Shown here piece by piece: positions 32,739 through 45,875 of a DNA stretch of 64,000 nucleotides. Under the pieces are notes generated by a model. It saw only the letters and a list, made by a program, of their open reading frames with translations. It was not told where the DNA came from and ran no database searches. Within the stretch, counting starts at the first letter, position 1. Each line of letters opens with the position of its first letter. The stretch comes from Allolobophora icterica (Eukaryota > Annelida > Clitellata > Crassiclitellata > Lumbricidae). The position numbers were made by a program, and so were the translations under genes. The stretch is taken from the NCBI GenBank assembly GCA_963556255.1, contig OY744609.1:5378753-5442752 (forward strand), given 5' to 3'.

Positions 32739-35700
32739 TCACTTCTTGATTCCCTGATCTTCCTTTCGCGGAATCAATCTCACTTCAAATTCCGAAGGAA
32801 ACACACCAATACCTGTGACCTCCTTCACATTGATCGACTCTTGACCCTGTGGTGGTCGAATATCGAAACGCTGAATGAGACTGGTGAGAAAGAGGAAGGT
32901 CTTCTGACGACCGAGAATCTCACCGAGACAAGAACGCTTTCCTAGGTAAGACAACATTGAAAACAGTTGAACCAACCAAATTCAGCGAACCGTTCAAATA
33001 TTTCAATAATGAGATTTCACCTGCAGCCATCGGTTATCGCGCTGAAAGTTTTGAATTTGCATTTAATGGTCAGATAAATCTTATTATTTCATATTAGAAA
33101 ACAAAAATAGTGGATCTCATTTAATTATGATTGCTTCGAGTCAATCATTTAGTGGCGATAGGACATAGTCCAATATAATGTAATAGCTATAGTACCAGTA
33201 TTATAATTCACAAGTCAACGATCGATTTCGCTTGAAATCAGATCATTTAAGAAACCTTAATGCGTTGCAATAGTCAAGTCCAAATACAATTGGTCAGCAA
33301 GAACAGAAGTAAGGGTATGTTGATCCAGAGTTTTAAAGCTGATGAGTTTTTATCGCTCTTCTAAAATGGCATTAAGAAATTTTCCGATGTATCATACCCA
33401 GTCCAAATGGAATTACTTGTTCACTTCCAGTTATCAAATGATTTTCGTCGAGAAATCTCTCGGGTCTGAAGTTCTGCGGATCTTTCCAGAATTTTGGGTT
33501 CATGTGAGCACTAAAGGCGTTAGCGAAGACCTAGGCAACCATGATCAAACAAATTAGCCATTTAAAAAATCAATGATCCATTAAGCTTATATCTATGGAT
33601 CACTGTGCATTGCAATTCAAGATAATTTTTAAAGAAGCACAAATATAACTTGGTTTGGGAGTCAGCTGGATGTAAAAGGAAACCTTCCGAGGCAACAGCT
33701 CAAATTCAGAACATTTACTCAATTTCGGATTAAGCGCATAAGTGCAAATAATCGCAGCCTATAGTTCCACTCGGGAATAAAACTTTATTTTGAATTAGGC
33801 TCCAGTGCACAAAACTCTTCCATTAATTCTCCTAAGAGCCAAGGTAACACCACACATCTTTGGGAACTTGCACAGGCCTGTTTTGAGTCAATTGCTTTGA
33901 GAAGCATTAAACAGTGAGCAGCGTCGGTGTTGTTAATATTGATTCTAGTGAATAATATACACCAAGGACGACACCTTCGAACGATGACACTTAACCACTC
34001 TCTAAACAGTGATATTTTGGTTAAAATGCAATATTTTGGATGGTTACCAGGCTTCCTTTTGGTACAAAGTATCCAAGAACCTCAGCATCTTTGAGAGTCT
34101 CGTGCGGCATATAAAGCGGTACAAGAGTACGTCGTCTCATGACTTCAAGGATTACAGCCTTTGTGTAGGGTAGACGTGGTTTATCATCGAGTGAGGGAAG
34201 TCTGTCCTTTGGAACCACGTCATCGATCTCCCTTTGAAAGCGGTTATGAATCTCTGGATGGTTGGCTAATTCCACCATTGCCCACTGCAATGTTGATGAT
34301 ACGGTATCCGAACTAGCGATACACAGATCTCGAACGATGTACAGAAGGTCCTGGTGGTCGTAATCGGGCCCTTGAATTTCTATGAATCTTCTCACAAATG
34401 TAGACTCGCATTCAACCGACTTGCTGCCCTCGATTCCTTCCTTGATTCCAATGAATATATCTTTCTGACACTGCACTATAGTGGAAATCTTCTTACGGAA
34501 GTGGGGCAGAAACCTCAACAAATGAGCGAATTCGACTGCAAATCCCATATTTCGCGCATACTTGCTGATAGCCTCAGATATTCTGTGACAGTTGGCGGAC
34601 GTCATGAATGCTTCACCGAACAGAATACTCGAAACTACACTGAAGGTTGACACAACAGTCATTGGCTTCGGATTGAATGGGCGGCCGTTAAATTTCAGAA
34701 TTTTCTCCTTCAATGATTCCACTTCGCAAAGTATTCTAGTCTCAGATGCGCTTTTGACTCCGAATCCAAACTCCTTAAGGATGGTCAGACACAACTTGTG
34801 GTTCTTCTTAAAAGCGTCGTTGTATCTTGCGAAAATTATGCCTAGTAACAAACATACATGTGAGTAAGCTTAGGAATGTCACCTATAAATCGAGCAGCAG
34901 CTGTAAGAATAGTCTGGGGTTTATGCATATTGAAAGAGGAAAGGCCAATGTGCACAGCATTGTCAAAGCCCACCCGAGTGCAACTACGAGCGTGGACCAG
35001 TGTAGTGACAGCATGAAATGAGATAGACTTGCGGGTCAATCGGAGATGGCGTAGATGATAAAATCAAGATCGGGATACAAGGTTAACTTGCTTAGTGAAG
35101 GAGACAATCCCCAAGTCTCGAACAGAGGAGGACAAGTGAATGACGGGAATCTAACACATAGAGATTCCAAATCAATCCTGCTGAGTTGGAGGCGACCACC
35201 GAGACAAATAAACTGAGTCTTGCCAGGGTTCATCCGCAAGCGCTTAGAGGAAAGCCAAGCATCCAGAGCAGAAGCTGTTGCTAAAATGCGCTCGACCATA
35301 TGGACAGCGGAGTAAGCTGGACCACATAGAGGAGACTAGGTGTCGTCAGAATACTGATGGGGCGAAACCCCATACTGTTGAACCCCCCAAGGTCCGAAGT
35401 GTATAGGATTAAGACCAGATGAGCGAGAACAAAACCTTGCGACAGACCATAGGAGGTAGTGACCCACGGAGTCCGATGTGTTCCAAAAAAGACCACAGAG
35501 ATTGACCTGTCAGAGAGGAAAGAGCTGAACCATAAGAGGGGAAGGCCAGATATGCGTCCAGATCCGGCGCAGCAAGGAGATCATGGAAGACTGTGGCATT
35601 TGAAGCGTTGAACTATAAGGTAAAATACCATCATCATTACCTCCGCCGTCATCGTCGCTATTATCATCATTGATAATTGATGAATGGGCAGAGAGTACTA

Positions 35701-37826
35701 AGGTGTCCACGGCGCAGTTAATCGTCCTCCCCACACATCCCTGAATTCCGTTACGATAATCAAGTTATGGTCCTCTCCTTGGCACTAATCTTGTAGTCAA
35801 ACCTTTCTATAGAAGGTCACCGTTCTCTTGTCTTACGCAGTTCCCAATATGAGTCTGTGACAGTTGGCGGGAATGACGGGAATCTAACACTAACTGGAAT
35901 ATAATTATGAGCCATTCGATAGGCTGAACAATAATAGACTTTCGTCGCAAGTGCTGGTTCGGTCGTAAACCAATGTAATACAATGCAGTAGAATACAATA
36001 CAAAATTATACAATGCTATACAGTGTAATACAATACACTAAACCAATGCACTGCATTTCTATTGCGCCACCTTCATGCGTTGTAACAAGTACGAGTAGTA
36101 CATAGTCATTATCTTAGCACATTCTTCTTAATAAGTACATAACGTACATCAAAATACCTCGAAGGTTTTGGTTGAGGATATTCGTTTCTGTCCAGAACTC
36201 AGGTCTGTCGGCAAAGGCTTCTGATTGTCTAAGGAAGGCTTCTGATATTGCCTCCTTGCCGTTGAGAATTATAACCCGCCTTAGAAACACAAGCAAGCAG
36301 CGTAAGACTACATCTATTTAGTATTCTAGGTTAAAATATCTTAAGAAGAAGGAAAGAGAAAGTGTCGGCTGGTTCTTGCAAGCACGCAGGAAACGCCCCA
36401 CAATGTCCTATGTATATAGGTGTATGTTTGTTTGTATATATGTTTTCATACAAGCTTGCATGTAAGTATGTATGTACGTATGAATCACATATGTTATAAC
36501 TTATCTTATCTAATCTTATATGATTATTTATAAAGCGCCGCTCACAGTATAGACTATTCCAGCGTAACACCCACGAAGCAAAAGAAAGGTCTTTAGCTAG
36601 CGGAGAGAAGAGGGCGAGATCCCAAGCAATATCTTGCTACGGAGAGAGGGGAGAGGAAGGTCATTCCATAAGGAAGGGCTAAGGATGGCAAAAGCACGAT
36701 GCTAGTTAAGTTTCTATTATAAGTGCAGTTACTTTGGTCTCAAGCATAAGCAAAACTACTTGGTCTCAAGCCCAAGTATATGCATACCTACTTACGACGA
36801 AATCAGTTAGATCTATGTTGACTAATTTAAGACTAAATCAATCAAAGATTACACCAGAAGATATATCCATTGGTTTAGAAGTGCTTTTTTGAAGTATTAA
36901 CGATCTTGTCACTCTTAGCTGGATCAGATTTGGATTGGTTGGGAGTACAAATGAACTTTCCACTAGGTTGCAATGCAATGGTTTTATATATCATCGCATT
37001 TGCTACCTAGTGGAAATACAATTATTTAAATGTATATGTATATTGGACCGTTGAAGTTTCATCGAGTTATCTTTTGAATGCCAATAAGAAGCTAGTAACG
37101 CTAGCCCATATAGCTAAAGACAATGGCATCTTCTAAACAAGCCAGGGCAAGAAAGAGAATGTCGCGTCTGAAACTTTGGATGTCATGAACGTGATAGTGA
37201 GATAACCTACATACTGAGTTAATGTGCTCGCTGAAGTAGGATCTACTTGTGTGTGACCCTTCATTGAGTAAGGAAAAAATTCAGCACTTAAGAATTGCAT
37301 GGTATGACCCTAGCCTAAGCTTTGACGTGTTAAGTGAACTGTGACCGAAATAAAGGGATGTAATTTGAGAAGGAAAAAGGGTCGGATCACAGACGTGAGA
37401 CGAATGAGAACTAAGTTGGGAAAATTGTAACTACAAAGTTGTATTTTAATAGATTTCTGACTAGCGTTAAAATCAAATCTAGAGAGTGGACCAGCTTCAA
37501 CAGCAACGTCATAAAATTATGTTGAAGATATGGTTACAAAATGGCTATACGCGTGTAATAAAAAAACAACGTGTTGTTTCCTACCTTCCTCCCAAATTGT
37601 ACGAAATCACTGGAACAAGTTTCTCCGATGCTTTCATGAAGTGCTCCGGCAGAACGCTCATTCCTCCACGAAGAATTGCACCGAGAAGTGATAGAGATGA
37701 TGCTGATGGTGGATATCGTTTCCCCGCATCTTTCGTTCCGTTTCGCTTCATCCAGATAAAGATGAAGATGACTGCAGTTGCAGCAACAGTTGCCGCGACT
37801 ACAGACGACCAGCCGTTGTCAAACAT
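32739..37826 (-). CDS. Cytochrome P450, CYP2-like (gene B), 5 exons
   Basis: Exons 37826-37585, 36279-36158, 34841-34048, 33530-33398 and 32941-32739, with the same lengths and phases as gene A, give 497 residues. The membrane anchor is at residues 8-25. The I-helix is ASSDT, ExxR is EVMR, the PERF-type motif is FRPERF, and the heme loop is [11 protein letters not shown]. All splice sites are GT..AG and no stop or frameshift is seen, so it should be functional. Differences from gene A cluster in the middle of exon 3 (HRISEAISKYARNMGFAVEF), roughly the F-G region that shapes the substrate pocket, as is usual among tandem CYP2 paralogs. Intron 2 carries the shared LINE remnant and intron 1 a conserved hairpin. 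Confidence 0.9.
34860..35780 (-). mobile_element. CR1-like LINE remnant in intron 2 of gene B
   Basis: Counterpart of the remnant in gene A (WLSSKRLRMNPGKTQFICLG; FETWGLSPS), again frameshifted, and without the piggyBac-like insertion. Confidence 0.75.
36957..37016. repeat. Conserved hairpin in intron 1 of gene B
   Basis: TTTCCACTAGGTTGCAATGC pairs with GCATTTGCTACCTAGTGGAAA around a TATATA loop. The counterpart in gene C (55459-55540) has the same arms with base changes. Either a tiny MITE or a structured intronic element. Confidence 0.65.
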
Positions 37827-38513
37827 CTAAGATAGGTAACGTAATGTCACGTACACGTACATTTTCACGAAGGTCGAGATAGATTAAAGTATTGAAGCGA
37901 TTTTGGACCACAAAGCAACAGTAACTTTTATGAAACATCTATGACACCTTATCAAAGATGAAATTATGAGTCGAAGTGAAGAGTTGCAATGTGAGGAATG
38001 AGCTTTGTTGAAAGTTATGCTCAATATAGTATATCCGGTGCATACAGTCCCTTCAATTGTGCTGCGTTGGCTTGGTCCCCTGAACATTTACTCACTTATC
38101 GATCCTGCAAGCCACTTATTCATATTATTAAGAAACACATGCGGACAAATGAAGCTCTGGTGCAAATATCGAGCGCTATGTATGCATACTGACTTTAGTT
38201 GAATTGCTGAAATGTGATTTCAGCTAACATACATGACAGGGCATATTTTAACTGTATAACTAGTGGGACAAATGTCCCAGTAGTCTTAGGATTTGTCCCA
38301 GTAGTTTGGGTGATTTGTCCCAGGTAATACTCTACTTTTATTGTTATATTACAATATTAAATTGTTAACCTTCTAATTCGAAATATTCAACGAATTAAAC
38401 ATTATCTGAAAATCGAATCGATGCACGCCATAAATACTTAAATAGTTTACACGTGATACACAAGTCTACATAATATCTCTGGGACCTGTGCACACTCTAG
38501 GTTCTCCCAGCAA

Positions 38514-38738
38514 TCAATGGCATGTTGTACACTGCACCCAGTTCTCTTCGTATGACTCCCGCAACATATTTGTTTCTTCTTCACTCAGTTTTTTAACCTT
38601 TGGTTTCTCAGAATTTTTTTCATATTTTTGGCTGTCGAGATGGCTGAAGCCCTGCCTTTGTTTTCCCTTCATTAATGTTCTGGAACCCTTTCCGTCTTTG
38701 AGAAGTCTTAAGTTGTTTTTTTGTTTTCTTCTGTTCAA
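38514..38738 (-). pseudogene. Transposase C-terminal fragment with partial zinc-finger-like end
   Basis: About 74 codons: a basic, Lys-rich linker followed by EENWVQCTTCH and then a stop. The W-x2-C-x2-C start resembles the PHD-like finger that ends pogo/jerky-type transposases. The remainder is lost. Assignment is tentative. Confidence 0.35.
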
Positions 38739-39057
38739 CTTTCTCTTCAGACCACTTTCCGCGAACTCCCTGTGAGAACTAGGATGCTGTGGTCGTTTTC
38801 GATGTCTCCTTTAAACATGTATTCTGGTTTGATTTTGATCTGATTTTGGTCCATTTCTTTAGCAAGGTTGATTTAGATATGATTGTTTTGGTGGCTCTAG
38901 TCTTTGTCACAACTTCCGTGTTGAAACTGCCCGTAAAGAGTGTGTAAAACGAAAAAATGAAACAAATTGCACTTGTGAAATCAGCTACAATTATCGTATA
39001 TTATGGCCCATATATTTTGCTGGCCCATATTACACAGGCCATAATACACGGGCCTGC

Positions 39058-39101
39058 GATGGAATGTGTAATATGGGCTGGCCCATAATACACATTCCAT
39101 C
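39058..39101. repeat. 44-base near-perfect hairpin
   Basis: GATGGAATGTGTAATATGGGC and its inverse (one mismatch) are separated by TG. It sits among several copies of GGCCCATATTACAC/GGCCATAATACAC (39006-39055, 39440-39465), probably subterminal motifs of a dead DNA transposon. Confidence 0.7.
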
Positions 39102-40711
39102 ACATGCCCATATAACAAACATGGTATGCTTCGGGGAAATCGATTATAGCGTGACCGACGAATGTTTTATAGACCCAACAAAGTTATGTTTTTATTTGAT
39201 AAAGAAATTTCTACCTTCTGAAACAATATGGCATAGCATAGCTGAAACCCTAAGCTAACCAACAGCTGTTGAAGTTGAACCAATTTTATAAGCAATATGT
39301 ACCAAAACTTAAAATTGTTACTGTTGGTGCAGAAGTTATTACAAACAGCTCACATTCAAACCATGAAGTTGAAATTAGTAGACATATCGTTTCGCACGGT
39401 AAGAGCTCTTCGCAGACATGATAGGTGGGAAAAACAGCCGAGGCCCATATTACACGATGGCCATAATAATAATAATACAAGCCTTTCACCTATCCTATAT
39501 AATGACTATAACGCGCTTCGTGTACGAGTTCTGATATCCTACATGTAGCTGGAAGTTGATACGCTCAGATACAGGTAGCCAGTGTAGATAACAAAAGCAG
39601 GTGTGACAATATAGATTAAATTTTCTAATTTTAAATGAATTATTGCCAACTGAGGCATAATTAGGTCATATATTTCTACAACAAAATGATAATTTCACGT
39701 GACGAGCGCCGCTTGCGCATGATCCCTACGCAATGTCGAAACACCATTAAGTCGAGGCAAATTATTTTTGACTTGGTATAATTATATCCAACTGAAATAT
39801 AGATTAACTGTCAAATTTTAAATTAATGATTGCCATTAGGCCTATGTGGTTATAAATTCTAGAAGATATTGCCAATTTCAAGTGACGTACGCGACCTGCT
39901 TGTGCAGCACGTAGTGGCGAAACGCTATAGCCTAAGGCCGGGAAAATTCAATTTTGACTCCAATAATTTAAAACTGAGACTGCAATAATTTAATACTAAA
40001 CATTGTACGGTTATTAATTTCTACAACAAATGGCCAATTTCACGTTACGAGACAAGCTCTTGCAGGAGGCCTACATCCTTTCCTCGACAATGAAACGTCC
40101 CGGGATGAATTTTTCTATAATTAAATATGTAGCATTTGCTATTTTAAGTTTCAAATAATTAGGCCCCTATAGAGTAAAAGAAGAAAATAACAACATCAAC
40201 AACTATATCCAATGACGCACAAAATTGAGAAATCCGAACCACAGAGTAATATTAAAATTTTGGCTAACTATGGGTCAACATTCTGCAATAGAGGCTGATA
40301 AAAGGGCTATGTCTACGACACCTATGTACACTGTTGTAACTTGTACATCATCGCCTGAAACATGGCGCCGTAGTGCCGTACTCTGCCACTATAGGCTCTA
40401 ATTTTGAAATTCTTAAATTACGTCATCACCTGACATTGATTTTGGTCTAAAATCTCACAAATAATTTATATTTCAGTTGAAGTATTGCGTACTTATAGCG
40501 CTCTTCTCAGTGAGCCCAGCTTCTAATTGAATTTAACTTCGATTGGAAGTTCTGTGGTGTCTCGGACTGGCAGAAAGAAATGTGGTCACCCTAATTTTAA
40601 ATGAATGATTTGCAACTGAGACATAACTCGGTTATTAATTTCTACAACAAATTGCGCATTTCACGTGACGCTTTCTGTTTGTGTAGAACGTGGCGGAACT
40701 CACCCGAGTGC

Positions 40712-41269
40712 TCAAGTAACTAAATTTTGACTAGCTAGTCTTTGGAATAGGTAGCTTGTCTCAAGTGTGTCGTGTGTTGCATCCGTCAACATTCGTCCCA
40801 GTTCCGACACAAAATCCAAACCTTCCGAACTCAAAGCACCGCTGCACTCCATTGCTACCGCCACAAAAGCATGCGTTCGGGTGATTTTGGCGTATATCAA
40901 TCTTTTGACGGTGGCTGCCCGGTTTGCGGCTTCACCTGCTCCTTGTGATGTTGCTGCCAGATGTGACGTTGCAAATGTGTCCGAAACGGTCACATCCAAA
41001 TGGAGGCACCTTGCGCATGACCACGGGAAAAGTGTCACGCCGTCTGGTCGTTTGCCATATTCCCTGGTGAGGCCCAACGGCTCCTTGTGTGAAGGGATGT
41101 TTGCTCTTCTCAACGATCTCCATACTATGTCATTGAGCATGTTGGCCGTTGTTGTCTGCCAGAGTTTTTCTGCAGGCAACACCGTGGAGTCCTCTGGCGT
41201 CGACACTCTCGCCACAGTGACACAAATGTGGTTCGCATAATGATGTTCCGAGTCGCATTCCACCTGCAA
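40712..41269 (-). pseudogene. Retroelement C-terminal fragment, possibly restriction-like endonuclease
   Basis: 185 codons without a break. The stretch GKRPDGVTLFPW..HLDVTVSDTF resembles the PD-(D/E)xK core (RPD..DVTV) near the C-terminus of certain non-LTR retroelements. The rest (AANRAATVKRLIYAKI..FVAVAMECSGALSSEGLDF..ELGRML) matches the helical tail commonly found with it in animal genomes. No reverse transcriptase is next to it. The precise clade is uncertain, and it may be only a carried fragment of the surrounding insertion. Confidence 0.5.
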
Positions 41270-42764
41270 TTAGTATCACTTCATAAGACGAGCTGACCGT
41301 CCTCCTAACACTCCATCCTTAACGACTTCTTAGCCTCGTTCACCGCTAAGGTTCATAACATTCGCAAAGATACTGCTGGTTCTCCTCCAACAGTCTTCCA
41401 CCTGCAGCCTGTCTACCATGACCGCTGTCACCAGCGCAGACTCCGCTAGGGGAGCTTACGACGCTCCCCTAGATCCCCCAGTGGTGGCCGACTTTGTCCC
41501 AGTAGTCAAAATCTCTCAAAATATGCACTGATACACGAGGCACATTCTTTCCCTTACATATTGTTGCTATACGACAACACATCGTGACAATTGACAAACA
41601 TGTTATTTTTGGATTTGACTGACCTTCTCGATGTTGATCTGATGACTGTTTTTTTTGCGCTATCTGTTGGTGCTTTATCCCTTAGACACCGGCGCTACAG
41701 AATTTACACATCAGTAGCTACTCTGAAGCTAAACGAAGGGCACCAGCTTATTCACTACCGTTGTAACCATAAACAGTCGTTATATGTGTCCTGTAAGCAG
41801 CCAGTAAGAAATAAATTTAGACGAATGTCATTATGTTGTTTTAAAAAAGAGGATAATAGAGAAACAGTTGGTCGAAGACCATCAGATACGATCTGTGATA
41901 TCGGGAATGTCGTGAGCTCAGATTGTGATGAATTGCAGTATGCAGAATTGTCATTAGGATCATAATCAAATCAAAAGACTTGCGCAGCTTCAACATCATA
42001 TATTGAAGATATGGTTACAAAACGGCAATACACGTAAGTGGTATTCATAAAACCAAACTCAACTCATATGGAAATATTTTACAACGGGCTTTTGTTGTCC
42101 TGCAAATGACTGCGCGCCTTTAGGGTGATTCGTTGGCTAAACTGAGTAAGGCACTCTAAGGCTAAGAAAAAATTGGCACTCATAGGCATTCATTGGCAGT
42201 CGAAAACTGTTAAAAAGAAACTTAGCCAAAATCCGACAATTCATCGGTAAGAAAATTACAAATCATACCACAGTTTACCTTAAGAATGTTTCTTTCAGAA
42301 TCAACAACTCAAACTCCGCATTTGACACTGATCAATGCTCATCCTATTCGCTGCACGTACCGTTTAGGAGTGAACATTAGATGTGAATGCTTAATACAAC
42401 GGCGAACACAGAAGTAGTCTGCCAAGTTCAAAAATAGATCCAGCCAGACACTAAAAATAGGCCTATATATATCAAGCAAGTGTCGCCCAGATAGCGAGAT
42501 TGTACTTTGAAGCTCTAAGCTTCATTAAAAAACATCTTATGTAGCCGTTAAATTTACGGAACCTGGACTTCAATTTAACGAGCCCGATAACGAAAACAGG
42601 CCGTTACTAGTCAGAAGTACTAGTCAGTTGTATTGCTGTAAGCCTATCCAGCCAGGTTTATAACGCCCATATTGAACCCTTAATAGGCTACAATCGTCTC
42701 TTACAATACAATACACAATACAATACACAATACAACTGCCTTTGATATAGCCCTTCTTCCTAAG

Positions 42765-42905
42765 GTGGCCCCAAGCTCAGAAGTGCTCACGCCTCGGCGG
42801 CGCAGAAGCAATTATATTGCAGAGCAATGGTGCGCGAGGAACTTGCTCAAGGTCCTTACACAAATAAACCACCCCGGACGAGGGTTGAACCCGTACTTAG
42901 TGGCG
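42765..42905 (-). repeat. SINE-like fragment
   Basis: On the minus strand GGGTTCAACCC resembles a B-box, and CTTGAGCAAGTTCC..ATTGCTCTGC is a motif of tRNA-derived SINEs. (ACAAT)-type repeats lie just before it at 42702-42735. Confidence 0.35.
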
Positions 42906-43468
42906 CGTTGCTACATGTACCTCGATAACTTTCTCTCCTCTTTACTTTCTTCCGTTTCATACTAAAGTAAAGCCATTTATGATTTACCTCAATCAAAAAA
43001 ATCAAGAAAATCAAAATTCTGTTATTGTTCACAATCTTTTAACAATTACACAATTTACATGGTAACACGAAGTTAAGTTACATTGCGATCAGTGACAAAA
43101 GGAAAACCCAAAGGAACGAAACCTTTCCGCTGTCAGGGTCGCCTAATTACACAAACTATATAAGACCAATGAAGTGGTGCTTAACAATGCAATAAAAAGT
43201 TTATTTCTAAAAACATCTGTAGCATAGTAATCATGAACGTTCGGTGTTAACTATAAGCTTACATGTACAGAATTCCTATTTTACTTTACAGTCTAGAAAG
43301 TTTAAATTGCCGTTTCCATAATCATACATCTTTTGCATAATAATATAAAATGTTTAATGAGCTCTTTAACTTATGTGCATACATAATACATGTGATACAC
43401 ATCAATCTAAAGTGTTAGACAAGTGTTACCTCAATGGCAACAGTTATATGACATCATCTTTTATGACG

Positions 43469-43655
<187 letters not shown>

Positions 43656-43659
43656 TGTC

Positions 43660-45700
43660 TGGGCAAGTCAGACATCTAAAATTTTTGAGAGCTCGAGCCA
43701 CGTTGACGTGTAGAATCTTGCGCTTTTCATCTGGTAAAAAAACTAGTAGGCATTATTCACGACACAGTTACTCGCCTGTGTGCTGTCATGATTTAGGTGT
43801 GTTATGAGATTCAGAGAGTGATTTGTGGTTTTCATTGCACGGAGAAGACATGTCTAAGAGCAGAAATGCGACGTGTAGATCGACCTCGAAGACGTCACGA
43901 AGATCTGCTGTACTTTTAACCAAATACGAAGCTGACGAATATGAGGACTTGAACTCGAGACATTGAAGAAGACTCTCTCCTTTGCCAACCAAGGACAGAT
44001 CATCCAATCTCCAGAACTAGTGGTTCAGCCGTGAAACCCTATCGCTTAACTTAGGACCGACTACACCACTAAAGAACTACTACACCACTAAAGAACGACA
44101 GCTGTATCTCTTAGACTTTAGTAGATATGTCCCGTCGCCACATAGATGACCTTCCTCCATCGAATCGTAATTAACACTCGATTACCCCTTGAAAGACAAA
44201 CTGATCCTGGTAAACAATCGTCAGGAATCCTTGCCTCGACATCTACCGTAGGCGCCCGTCGACAGGAAACTGCGGTTACATCTATAATCGACAATACGAG
44301 AGACCACCCGCAGTGCAATACAGGCGGCTTCGTTGTAAGCGTGAGAAAGAAGGACGGCAATAATAGCCTCGCCTCCCCCCTTCAGTGCCTCTAATACCAG
44401 ACGCGACCCTATAGATGCGTCAATAGTTACCTCAGTGGTCGACTAGTTACGTCACCAAAATGTAATATAATACAGTTTGTGTTGCGTACGATATAAACAC
44501 GAGGAGGTTGCGAATTTTTGTAAGCAGTGTAAAGGTCGTTTGAGTCTGCCAATAGGCCTAGTGTAATGGTAAGAAGGTATAATTTTGACAGATGAATAAT
44601 TGTTACTAGTAACTTCTATTGCCCCGATGTCTAAAGCCCAAGGCATCAACCGATGGCACACCAAAACCATAATAGACCTGCGCAAAATTACCTACTTTGG
44701 GCCACTTGCACCCTCTTTGCAACCGTACTTCAATCGGATCTAACACCGTAGGCAGCAGTTTGTTGGAGTTTATGCCTAAAGCACATTGAAACAACTTCTT
44801 CTACCAAATTTATATGCGGAAGTTTGCTCTCAATAACTGGGTTTTAAAAATGCTGAATATATTGTTTGCCTATGTTCTTTTGTCAATAATTCGCAACTAA
44901 CGATCAAAAGGTGTTCTACATATGAATAATTTGAATATGCCGTTAGTTTTAGAGAATTATATACCGGTATTTGTATTGGTTCTTCCACACTAATTATCCC
45001 AAACTAAATTTCTCCACTGCTGTAAAACACAAATATTTTGTGCGATCCGTGTTTTCATAGCAATGAGAGTAAGGCGTTTTGATTGGATCCAAATGCATTT
45101 GGCAAAATATATCTTCTACGGGGATACATGTAAGCCTAATCTGAACCACGCCCATCCCACCAACCAAAACTTTCAAATTCACAGCAAGTCACTGGCTCGA
45201 CGACAAATTAATGCAATTATGTCCTGACAATAGGGTACTAAACAGATCCACAACTTCGGGTATAGCCTAACCTTATTTCAAAATCCTGTGCCTTCCAAGA
45301 TTTCTCGTCCTCCACAAAACCAGACTTCTTTTCCTCCTCTTTCTGGCCACTTTGGGAACCGGATTTCGAACTTCCACTGGACATGGATCTGAGGACCAAC
45401 TTACTCCTCTGATAAGACGCTCGTGGTAAGCTGGTGTCCTGCGCTTAGCTTTAGAATAGTTCTTTAGAAATTTGGAGCTTACGACTAAGATAACAAAGTA
45501 GGCCCCTACTATTCAACAAACGAATTATGAAACAAACTCATTGGTTAACGCGCTTTGTAACAGAGTAAACCTAGACAAACAATCACCCAACTAAATTCCT
45601 CGGAATTAACGATAGCAGGTTAGTTTTATATACAAAATAACAAAAGGAAGATCGTAACCCATCGAATAAACATGTTTACAAATATCTACATGTAGGCCTA
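43660..45700. other. Intergenic region between gene blocks B and C
   Basis: No gene recognised. 44465-45170 repeats the block seen at 29340-30030. 45280-45600 is a copy of the LINE 3'-end repeat and its flank. 45600-45703 resembles 2430-2500 and forms the left side of the hAT target. Confidence 0.55.
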
Positions 45701-45875
45701 CTCCAGTGTCTCGCAAACTTTTTTAACTCCCGGCACACTCAGCAGAGGAAATTTTTATCGCGGCACACCAATTAAAATTTATTAAAATTACAAAACCAAC
45801 AGCAATAATTTCAGGTTGTCATATTTTAAGCTTGTCATTTTAGTCCAGTAATAGCGAAACTAAAGCAGATTTTAA

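Larger units (their letters stand above)
38237..41530. mobile_element. hAT-type insertion upstream of gene B (3.3 kb)
   Basis: Ends CAGGGCATATTTTA and CAAAATATGCACTG are inverted, and the 8-base flanks ATACATGA (38229-38236) and ATACACGA (41531-41538) differ at one base. Gene A lacks it at the same place (about 24290). GTCCCAGTAGT motifs occur near both ends. The interior is a patchwork: a PHD-like transposase tail (38514-38738), palindromic GGCCCATATTACAC motifs (38990-39110), and a retroelement nuclease fragment (40712-41269). No intact hAT transposase is seen. Confidence 0.75.

Noticed and set aside
33342..33557. 71-codon plus-strand frame
   Set aside because: Antisense to exon 4 of P450 gene B.
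37486..37830. 114-codon plus-strand frame
   Set aside because: Antisense to exon 1 of gene B; counterparts opposite exon 1 of A and C exist only because the exons are conserved.
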